In this document: positions 1-5,923 of the stretch, one piece after another
Layout of the letters: the number at the start of each line of letters is the position of its first letter
Numbering within the stretch: the stretch's first letter is position 1
Assembly: GCA_031265965.1 (NCBI GenBank)
Contig: JAISBX010000056.1
Span: forward strand, 1 to 6,808
DNA: 6,808 bases
Direction of reading: 5' to 3'
Source: Oscillospiraceae bacterium
GTDB lineage: Bacteria > Bacillota_A > Clostridia > Oscillospirales > Oscillospiraceae
The notes under the pieces: generated by a model
The model's input: only the letters and a program-made list of their open reading frames with translations
Databases searched by the model: none
What the model was told of the DNA's origin: nothing
Translations under genes and position numbers: made by a program

Positions 1-542
1 CGGTTTAGCTCCAAAAACTTTTCGGGGACGGTCTCTTCCAGAGCGCGGCGCCATGCTTCCTGCGGTAGGTCGAAGTAGCGGGACAGCCTGCCCATCAGGA
101 CTATGTTTACGGCTTTGGATGAGCCGGCCTGTTCCGCGAGGGCGAGGGCGTCGAACGCGTCTACGTCGGCGCCGGACGCTGCCAGATCCTCTACGAGCGC
201 GCTTGGATACTCGGCGGCGCCCGTTATTACGGGCATCGGGTCTATCCGCTGCGTGTTTGTGATCATCCGCCCGCCCGGCGCGAGATATTTGCGCCACCGC
301 GCCGCCTCCAATAGCTCGAACGACACTATGAAGTCCGCGCCGCCCTCGTCGATGAGCGGGGAGTAGACGCGCTCGCCGCAGCGCACGTACGTCACGACGC
401 TGCCGCCCCGCTGGCTCATGCCGTGTACCTCGGACACCTTTACGTCGTATCCGCCGTTCATCAGCAGCCTGCCGAGCAAACGGCTGGCGAGCAGGCTCCC
501 TTGGCCGCCCACGCCGACTATCATTATGTTCTTTGCCGTCAT
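1..542 (-). CDS. iorB: Indolepyruvate ferredoxin oxidoreductase, beta subunit (partial, C-terminus off the window)
   Basis: Beta (gamma-domain) subunit of the cytoplasmic enzyme that oxidatively decarboxylates indolepyruvate and other aryl pyruvates to aryl-acetyl-CoA, passing electrons to ferredoxin (EC 1.2.7.8). Reading leftward from ATG at 542, the frame stays open to the window edge and gives about 180 residues. The N-terminus begins MTAKNIMIVGVGGQGSLLAS, with the glycine-rich GVGGQG motif at about residues 10-15 that is typical of the pyruvate/ketoisovalerate oxidoreductase gamma family. EVHGMSQRGGSV at about residues 38-49 is a hallmark of IorB. The last readable residues, EETVPEKFLELN, match the usual C-terminal end, so only about 10-20 residues should be missing from a family length near 190-200. 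Its ATG overlaps the iorA stop as ATGA (539-542), which implies translational coupling and equal subunit supply. No separate promoter is visible. Confidence 0.93.
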   Translation of the reverse strand, partial: MTAKNIMIVGVGGQGSLLASRLLGRLLMNGGYDVKVSEVHGMSQRGGSVVTYVRCGERVYSPLIDEGGADFIVSFELLEAARWRKYLAPGGRMITNTQRIDPMPVITGAAEYPSALVEDLAASGADVDAFDALALAEQAGSSKAVNIVLMGRLSRYFDLPQEAWRRALEETVPEKFLELN

Positions 543-2287
543 GCCGTCACCCCCTCGAACGCGTCGAATTTGCAAAGCTGCGTACACACGCCGCAGCCGA
601 CGCACAGCGTCGCGTCTATCTTGGCACCGCCGTCCGTCATGCTGACGGCGGGACAGCCTATCCTCATGCACGACTTGCACTTTTTACACTTTTCGGCGTC
701 CACCCGCAGCGGCGGCTTGGACTTGACCGTCTTTAGCAGCGCGCAGGGGCGCCGCGATATAATGACGGACGGCTCCGCGATGGCCGTCTCCTCCGTCACT
801 GCCTCGTCGCACGCGCTTATGTCGTATGGATCCACAACGCGCACGCGCGCTATGCCGACGGCGCGGCAGAGCGCCTCTAGGTCTATCTTGCCCGCCGGCT
901 CTCCCTTGATGTTCAGGCCCGTCGTCGGGTTCTGCTGGTGCCCCGTCATGCCGGTTATGGAGTTGTCCAGAATTATAACAGTCGAACTCCCTCCGTTATA
1001 CGCGATATTGATGAGCCCCGTGATGCCGGAGTGCATGAACGTTGAGTCGCCTATGACGCATGCCGAGCGCCTCGCCGCATTGTTGCCCTCCGCGTGCGTA
1101 AAGCCGTGCAGCCCCGAAACAGACGCGCCCATGCAGATAGTTGTGTCGATGGCCGCAAGCGGCGCGGCGGCTCCCAGCGTGTAGCAGCCGATGTCGCCGA
1201 GCACCGTCACCTTGTTCTTCACGAGGGAGTAGAACATCCCCCTGTGCGGGCACCCGGCGCACATGACGGGCGGGCGGCCCGGCAGCTCAAAGGGTAGGCC
1301 GCAGACATCGGGCGCGGCGCGTCCGAGCGCGCGGGCGACGAGGTTTTGCGAGAACTCGTCGCAGGCCGGGAAAATATCCTTGCCGCGCACGGGGATACCG
1401 AGCGCGCGGCAGTGATTTTCTATAACGGGGTCGAGCTCCTCTATGACCGTCACGCCGCCGGGAAAGCTCGCGGCGAAATCGCGTATCAGCTTTTCGGGGA
1501 GCGGGTTGACAATGCCGAGCTTAAGCACGCATACTCCGTCGCCGAACACCTCTTTCACGTACTGGTACGACGTGCCCGACGTGACTACGCCGAGACCGCG
1601 CCCTCCGTCCGCCGCCCACTCCACGCGGTTGAGCGGGGATGTCTCCGCGAGCTCGGCGAGCTTTTTCGTGCGCTCCTCGACGATAGGATGCCGCCGTTTC
1701 GCGTTGCCCGGCATCATCACGTACTTCGATATGTTCTTATTATAAGGTATGAGCTCCGGCACGGCGCGCTCTCCCGTCTCGACTATGCTCTGAGAGTGCG
1801 CAACGCGCGTACACATGCGCAGTATGACGGGCGTGTCAAACGCCTCTGACAGCTCGAACGCGTATTTCGCGAATTCGTAGCACTCGCGCGAGTCGGACGG
1901 CTCGAGCATAGGCAGCTTCGCGGCCACGGCGTAGTGGCGCGAGTCCTGCTCGTTTTGAGAAGAGTGCATCCCCGGATCGTCCGCGACGGCTATAACGAGC
2001 CCCGCTCCGACCCCCGTGTACGACAGCGTGAAGAGCGGGTCCGCGGCGACGTTGAGCCCCACGTGCTTCATCCCGCAAAACGCGCGCCTCCCCCCGAGCG
2101 ATGCCCCGAACGCCGTCTCGAGCGCCACCTTCTCGTTAGGCGCCCACTCGGAGTAGACCCCCCCGCATTCGGCAAGCGTTTCCGTTATCTCCGTGCTGGG
2201 AGTGCCGGGATAACTCGACGCCACACACACGCCCGCCTCATACAACCCGCGCGCGACGGCGTCGTTTCCCAGCATAAGGGTTTTCAA
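539..2287 (-). CDS. iorA: Indolepyruvate ferredoxin oxidoreductase, alpha subunit
   Basis: Catalytic subunit of indolepyruvate:ferredoxin oxidoreductase, which pairs with IorB to turn transaminated Trp, Phe or Tyr into aryl-acetyl-CoA plus reduced ferredoxin. The 582 aa match a normal family length. The N-terminal pyrimidine-binding domain of the 2-oxoacid oxidoreductase fold carries SYPGTPSTEI (residues 25-34). The thiamine-diphosphate domain carries MCAGCPHRG (342-350), GDIGCYTLG (364-372) and the GDS...DN cofactor motif (413-415 and 441-442). A C-terminal ferredoxin-like domain holds two [4Fe-4S] motifs: C534-C537-C540-C545 (the CX2CX2CX4CP form known in IorA) and C562-C565-C568-C572. The start is TTG at 2287: AGGAGG sits 8 nt upstream, and the resulting MKTLMLGNDAVARG is the conserved family N-terminus. 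The final cysteine is followed by Lys rather than the usual Pro. It is first in the leftward operon, behind a strong promoter and a possible operator. Confidence 0.96.
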   Translation of the reverse strand: MKTLMLGNDAVARGLYEAGVCVASSYPGTPSTEITETLAECGGVYSEWAPNEKVALETAFGASLGGRRAFCGMKHVGLNVAADPLFTLSYTGVGAGLVIAVADDPGMHSSQNEQDSRHYAVAAKLPMLEPSDSRECYEFAKYAFELSEAFDTPVILRMCTRVAHSQSIVETGERAVPELIPYNKNISKYVMMPGNAKRRHPIVEERTKKLAELAETSPLNRVEWAADGGRGLGVVTSGTSYQYVKEVFGDGVCVLKLGIVNPLPEKLIRDFAASFPGGVTVIEELDPVIENHCRALGIPVRGKDIFPACDEFSQNLVARALGRAAPDVCGLPFELPGRPPVMCAGCPHRGMFYSLVKNKVTVLGDIGCYTLGAAAPLAAIDTTICMGASVSGLHGFTHAEGNNAARRSACVIGDSTFMHSGITGLINIAYNGGSSTVIILDNSITGMTGHQQNPTTGLNIKGEPAGKIDLEALCRAVGIARVRVVDPYDISACDEAVTEETAIAEPSVIISRRPCALLKTVKSKPPLRVDAEKCKKCKSCMRIGCPAVSMTDGGAKIDATLCVGCGVCTQLCKFDAFEGVTA

Positions 2288-2295
2288 TGCCCATA

Positions 2296-2301
2296 CCTCC
2301 T
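2296..2301 (-). promoter_or_regulatory. Shine-Dalgarno of iorA, deciding the TTG start
   Basis: On the minus strand this reads AGGAGG, a full anti-16S match, 8 nt before TTG at 2287. An ATG at 2294-2292 lies only 1 nt from the AGGAGG and is out of frame with iorA, so it cannot be the start. This spacing plus the conserved N-terminal protein sequence fixes TTG as the initiation codon. Confidence 0.85.
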
Positions 2302-2332
2302 ATCTTGTCCCGCAATACCCCGCGGAAGACCT

Positions 2333-2364
2333 TATGCCCTGATGATACCACAAAATCGGGCATA
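2333..2364. promoter_or_regulatory. Inverted repeat over the iorA promoter, candidate operator
   Basis: TATGCCC (2333-2339) and GGGCATA (2358-2364) form a perfect 7-bp inverted repeat with an 18-nt spacer. The repeat encloses the iorA -10 element. One arm falls at the predicted transcription start and the other in the -35/-10 spacer, where a bound protein would block RNA polymerase. A dimeric regulator is the simplest reading. The regulator is not encoded as a recognisable DNA-binding protein in this window. A 7-bp match could also be chance. Confidence 0.4.
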
Positions 2365-2370
2365 TGTGAA
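2342..2370 (-). promoter_or_regulatory. Promoter of iorAB (sigma-70/SigA type, extended -10)
   Basis: Read on the minus strand: TTCACA (-35, 2370-2365, 5 of 6 matches), a 17-nt spacer, then TATCAT (-10, 2347-2342, 5 of 6 matches) preceded by TGG, which fits the extended -10 pattern TGn. Predicted transcription starts near 2335, giving a leader of about 48 nt before the iorA TTG. The site lies in the only clearly AT-rich stretch of an otherwise GC-rich window. The match is by eye; no start site has been mapped. Confidence 0.7.
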
Positions 2371-2404
2371 TAGGGAATTTTACTATATTGTATCTTAATC
2401 CGTC

Positions 2405-2433
2405 TTGACATTCGCCGTTAAATATAATAACAT
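2405..2433 (+). promoter_or_regulatory. Candidate promoter of the kinase-ligase-DUF3810 operon
   Basis: A perfect -35 hexamer TTGACA (2405-2410) is followed after 17 nt by TAACAT (2428-2433), a 4 of 6 match to the -10 consensus. Start would be near 2440, about 48 nt before the kinase ATG. A perfect TATAAT at 2423-2428 lies only 12 nt from the TTGACA, too close for normal sigma-70 use, and has no good -35 of its own. The divergent iorA -35 is only 34 nt away, so the two promoters could share regulators. Confidence 0.45.
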
Positions 2434-2487
2434 CATACTCAAGCCGGCCGCGTCACTATTTGCCGGGCGGTCTGGGGGTTTGTGCGA

Positions 2488-4257
2488 ATGAAAGCGCGTA
2501 TAAAAAAACTGAGGGCGCGTTTCCAGAGGTTTCTGGATAAATATATATACACCGACAGCCTCGACTTCGATGCGAGGGTGTTCAACCTCATCTTCATCGT
2601 GGGCATCGTCGCGCTTTTTGTCTCGGCCGTCGGGCATATCGTCGAGGGCTCCAACAGCGCCATGATGGTCGTCAAGATCGTCATGATATTCGGGGCCGCG
2701 GCGCTTCTGATGGTCGCCAACAGGTTCAATATGCACGGCGCCGGGCGCTGGCTGACCATGATCGTCTATTGCGATATGCTGTTCCCGCTGATTTTTATTA
2801 CAAACGGCGGGAGCGAGAGCGGGTTTGCCGCGTATTTCGTGCTGACCATCAATCTCATCGCGCTTCTCGCGCGGGGCAAGCGTATGTACCTGATGATGTT
2901 GGTACACATCGCCATCATAATCGGGTGCTACCTGCTCGACAAATACGTTCCCCAAATAATAATACCGTTAAACGAGTTTCAGCACTACACCGACCACGTG
3001 ATATCCATCATTGTGGCGGGCGCGTTCATCGGGCTCATAATCTACGGGCTGAGCGAGCTGTTCATACGCGAACAGGCTAAAGCGAACGCGGCCAGCCGCG
3101 CAAAGAGCGATTTTCTCGCGCAGATGAGCCACGAGATGCGCACGCCCATGAACGCGATAATCGGCATAGCGTCCATACTCGCGGAATCCGATGACATAGA
3201 CAAGCACAAGGACGGCATGAAAAAGATTTCGTCGGCGTCCGCCCACCTCCTCGGAGTTATAAACGACATACTCGATATGTCTAAAATCGAGGCGAACAAG
3301 CTGGAGCTGTTTTCGGAGCCGTTCGACTTTCGTAAAATGCTCAGCGACGTAGCCACCGTCATGCTCAGCGGCATAGAGAACAAGCGCCTCTCCTTTACGA
3401 CGCAGATCGACCCGGACATACCGGAGTGGCTGCACGGCGACAGGCAGCGTCTCGCCCAAGTCGTCACGAACCTGCTGTCGAACGCGGTCAAGTTCACCGG
3501 AGAGGGCGGGCGCATCAGCCTCACGGCGCGCGCGGAGGGCCGCGACGGCGAGAGTTATAAGCTGCTGATCAGCGTGTCCGATACGGGTATCGGCATTTCC
3601 GAGGAGCAGCTCGGGCGCCTGTTCAAATCCTTTGAGCAGGCCGACAACAGCGTATCGAGAAAATACGGCGGCACGGGGCTCGGGCTGGCTATCAGCAGAC
3701 GGATAATCGAGCTGATGGGCGGAGATATATGGGCGCGGTCAACGCCGGGAGAGGGCTCGACGTTCTCGTTTACCGTGCCGCTGCCGCCCGGCGTACCGCC
3801 CGAGGACTCGCTGCGAGCGGACGGCGCCGTCCGCGACCTGACAGGCAGGACGATACTCCTGGCCGAGGACATCGACATCAACCGTGAGATAATAACGGCG
3901 CTGCTGGAACCGACGAACCTCACGATCGACTGCGCGTCTGACGGGGGCGAGGCGGTGGAGATGTTCAAGGCAAGAGGCGGCGCCTACGACCTGATATTCA
4001 TGGATATCCAGATGCCGGGCATAGACGGCTACGAGGCGACGCGCGGCATACGTTCGTCGGGAGTGCCCGGCGCCGAGAGCGTACCGATCATCGCAATGAC
4101 GGCAAACGTGTTCAAAGAAGATGTCGACAAAGCGATAGCCGCCGGCATGAACGGGCATCTCGGCAAGCCCATAGTATTCGAGGATGTGATGAAAACGCTC
4201 TCAAAATATCTTGACAGCGAAAACACGGAGCGGACGCCGGTGCGGGATGGTCAGTAA
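2488..4257 (+). CDS. Membrane-bound hybrid sensor histidine kinase with C-terminal receiver domain
   Basis: Senses an unknown signal at the membrane, autophosphorylates and passes the phosphate to its own receiver. Numbering is from GTG 2482; the preferred ATG 2488 is residue 3, giving 589 aa. Six hydrophobic segments lie at about 33-54, 60-78, 91-107, 115-131, 135-152 and 173-193, with only short loops and no large extracellular domain. The HisKA domain follows, with phospho-accepting H217 in MSHEMRTPMNAI. The ATPase domain has the N box (N330, N334), G1 DTGIGI (367-372), F box LFKSFEQAD (380-388) and G2 GGTGLGL (396-402). The receiver has E462/D463, phospho-acceptor D508, T540 and K562, all intact. 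No HPt domain, PAS domain or separate response regulator is seen, so the output partner must lie elsewhere. ATG 2488 is preferred because GGGGG at 2474-2478 lies 9 nt before it but only 3 nt before the GTG. The last 11 nt overlap the ligase gene. Confidence 0.93.
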   Translation: MKARIKKLRARFQRFLDKYIYTDSLDFDARVFNLIFIVGIVALFVSAVGHIVEGSNSAMMVVKIVMIFGAAALLMVANRFNMHGAGRWLTMIVYCDMLFPLIFITNGGSESGFAAYFVLTINLIALLARGKRMYLMMLVHIAIIIGCYLLDKYVPQIIIPLNEFQHYTDHVISIIVAGAFIGLIIYGLSELFIREQAKANAASRAKSDFLAQMSHEMRTPMNAIIGIASILAESDDIDKHKDGMKKISSASAHLLGVINDILDMSKIEANKLELFSEPFDFRKMLSDVATVMLSGIENKRLSFTTQIDPDIPEWLHGDRQRLAQVVTNLLSNAVKFTGEGGRISLTARAEGRDGESYKLLISVSDTGIGISEEQLGRLFKSFEQADNSVSRKYGGTGLGLAISRRIIELMGGDIWARSTPGEGSTFSFTVPLPPGVPPEDSLRADGAVRDLTGRTILLAEDIDINREIITALLEPTNLTIDCASDGGEAVEMFKARGGAYDLIFMDIQMPGIDGYEATRGIRSSGVPGAESVPIIAMTANVFKEDVDKAIAAGMNGHLGKPIVFEDVMKTLSKYLDSENTERTPVRDGQ

Positions 4258-5923
4258 GCTCACATATCCCGGCTGCTCTATGGCGGACATGGTATTCGCC
4301 GCGGCGGAGCGGTATCCTGACGCCGCGGCGCTGGATTTTTACGGCGTCAGGACGCCGTACCGCGCTTTCGCGGCGGGGATACGTCTGTGCGCCCGCGCGC
4401 TGCTGGCGTCCGGCATTGCGCGCGGCGACCGCGTTACAGTCTGTCTGCCGAACACGCCGCAGGCAGTGACGCTGTTTTACGCGATAAACCACATCGGCGC
4501 CGTGGCAAACATGATACATCCGCTGTCCGCGCAGGAGGAAATAGCGTTTTATCTCAATTCGAGCCGGAGCGTCGCCGCCGTGACGCTCGACCGCTTCTAT
4601 CCGAAGTTCGCGGCCGTGTTGGACAGGACGGGCATAAGTTCTATTATACTAACAGATATCGACGACGGCTTGCGCGGCGTCAAAAAGCCGCTCTACAGGC
4701 TTGCGCAGGGGCGCGGGGCGCGCGTCCGCCCGGACGGACGCGTTACGCGCTATCCCGATTTCCTCCGGCGCGGGCGCAAATACGAGCCGGACGGCGAGAC
4801 CCCCGGTTCCGCCGGCGATACGGCCGCCATACTCTACAGCGGCGGCACGACGGGCACCCCAAAGGGCATACTGCTCACAAACCTCAACTTCAACGCGCTC
4901 GCCCTCCAGACGGCCGCCGCGGGCGATTGCATAATTCCCGGCCACACAATGCTCGCCATAATGCCGATATTCCACGGTTTCGGGTTGGGCGTGTGTATAC
5001 ATACGGCGCTGATATCCGGCGTCACGGCTATTCTGGTGCCCCAGTTTTCAGTGGAGTCGTACGCGCGCCTGCTGCGAAAATACAGGCCTCATTACATCGC
5101 GGGCGTGCCGACGCTGTTCGAGGCGCTGCTGCGTATGCCGGAGCTCGGGCGGCTGGATATGTCGCGCCTTGAGGGCGTGTTCTCGGGCGGCGACTCGCTG
5201 TCGCCCGAATTAAAGCGCCGCGTGGACGCCTTCCTGCTCGAACACGGCGCGCGCGTTCAGATACGCGAGGGCTACGGACTTACGGAGTGCGTCACCGCCA
5301 GTTGCCTGACCCCGCGCGACTACCACCGCGAGGGCAGCATAGGCGTACCGTTTCCCGATATGCGCTACAAAATAGTGGAACCCGGCTCCGACGCCGAGCT
5401 CGCATACGGCCGGACCGGCGAGATATGTATCTCCGGGCCCACGGTCATGCCGGGCTACGACGGAAACCCGGAGGAGACGTCCATAGCGCTCCGGACGCAC
5501 GGCGACGGCCGCGTCTGGCTCCACACGGGAGACCTCGGCTGTATGGACGGCGACGGCTTCGTATACTTCCGCCAGAGGCTCAAGCGCGTAATAATATCCT
5601 CCGGCTACAGCATATACCCCTCGCAGCTCGAGGACGTGATCAACGCGCACGCAAGCGTCCGTGAGTGCTGCGTCGTCGGCGTGCCGGACGACTACAAAAT
5701 GCAAAAGCCCAAGGCGTTCGTAGTGCTCCATGACGGCGCCGCGCCCACGGACGAGCTGAAAGCGGATCTGCTTGAGCACTGCCGGCGCGGAATAGCTAGA
5801 TACGCCGTGCCGCGTGAATTCGAGTATATGCCCGAGCTTCCGAGGACGGGCGTCGGAAAAATAGACTTCGCCGCGTTGCAGCGCGGCGATACGACTGCGG
5901 AGGGAGAAGCAAATGGACGATAG
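4247..5923 (+). CDS. AMP-forming acyl-CoA synthetase/ligase (ANL superfamily, FadD-like)
   Basis: Cytoplasmic adenylate-forming enzyme that activates a carboxylic acid with ATP and, most likely, transfers it to CoA. With ATG 4247 it has 558 aa, a usual length. Motifs in this numbering: ATP loop YSGGTTGTPKG (197-207), adenine-binding EGYGLTE (341-347), ribose-binding TGD (427-429), hinge and A8 region with R444 and K446 followed by SSGYSIYPSQLE (451-462), and the C-terminal catalytic lysine in PRTGVGK (K538). All key catalytic residues are present, so it should be active. The hinge Asp usual after GRxK is Arg here (R447). Substrate cannot be read from sequence: fatty acids, aryl acids or other carboxylates are all possible. 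The gene overlaps the kinase stop by 11 nt and has only a weak Shine-Dalgarno, which suggests coupling to kinase translation. An in-frame TTG at 4211 would add 12 residues but has no ribosome site and lacks family-like sequence. Confidence 0.9.
   Translation: MVSKLTYPGCSMADMVFAAAERYPDAAALDFYGVRTPYRAFAAGIRLCARALLASGIARGDRVTVCLPNTPQAVTLFYAINHIGAVANMIHPLSAQEEIAFYLNSSRSVAAVTLDRFYPKFAAVLDRTGISSIILTDIDDGLRGVKKPLYRLAQGRGARVRPDGRVTRYPDFLRRGRKYEPDGETPGSAGDTAAILYSGGTTGTPKGILLTNLNFNALALQTAAAGDCIIPGHTMLAIMPIFHGFGLGVCIHTALISGVTAILVPQFSVESYARLLRKYRPHYIAGVPTLFEALLRMPELGRLDMSRLEGVFSGGDSLSPELKRRVDAFLLEHGARVQIREGYGLTECVTASCLTPRDYHREGSIGVPFPDMRYKIVEPGSDAELAYGRTGEICISGPTVMPGYDGNPEETSIALRTHGDGRVWLHTGDLGCMDGDGFVYFRQRLKRVIISSGYSIYPSQLEDVINAHASVRECCVVGVPDDYKMQKPKAFVVLHDGAAPTDELKADLLEHCRRGIARYAVPREFEYMPELPRTGVGKIDFAALQRGDTTAEGEANGR
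5899..5903 (+). promoter_or_regulatory. Shine-Dalgarno of the DUF3810 gene
   Basis: GGAGG inside the 3' end of the ligase gene, 9 nt before ATG 5913. It fixes the start of the downstream gene 11 nt before the ligase TAG, and shows that this gene can recruit ribosomes itself, unlike the ligase gene with its weak site. Confidence 0.75.

Noticed and set aside
423..1184. Plus-strand open frame of about 250 codons opposite iorA and iorB
   Set aside because: It runs antisense to the well-supported iorA thiamine and Fe-S domains and has no motif or ribosome site of its own.
2238..2294. Regulatory leader peptide MGIENPYAGKRRRRARVV before iorA
   Set aside because: Its ATG is 1 nt from the Shine-Dalgarno, it has no Trp, Phe or Tyr run for attenuation, and no terminator/antiterminator pair is visible in the short leader.
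2405..2428. TTGACA paired with perfect TATAAT at 2423-2428 as a kinase promoter
   Set aside because: The spacer is 12 nt, well below the 16-18 nt needed. TTGACA-17-TAACAT is preferred, though the TATAAT could serve another sigma factor or an activator-dependent promoter.
2482..2487. GTG start of the sensor kinase two codons before ATG 2488
   Set aside because: The only purine-rich stretch (2474-2478) is 3 nt from GTG, too close, but 9 nt from ATG. The choice changes only two residues.
4211..4246. In-frame TTG start extending the ligase by 12 residues into the kinase gene
   Set aside because: No Shine-Dalgarno precedes the TTG, the added residues (TAKTRSGRRCG) do not look like family sequence, and ATG 4247 gives a normal N-terminus and the same 11-nt overlap as the next gene junction.
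4721..4742. Perfect 8-bp hairpin CGCGTCCG/CGGACGCG with a 6-nt loop
   Set aside because: It lies inside the ligase coding sequence, has no U-run, and such stems arise often by chance in GC-rich DNA. Not a terminator.
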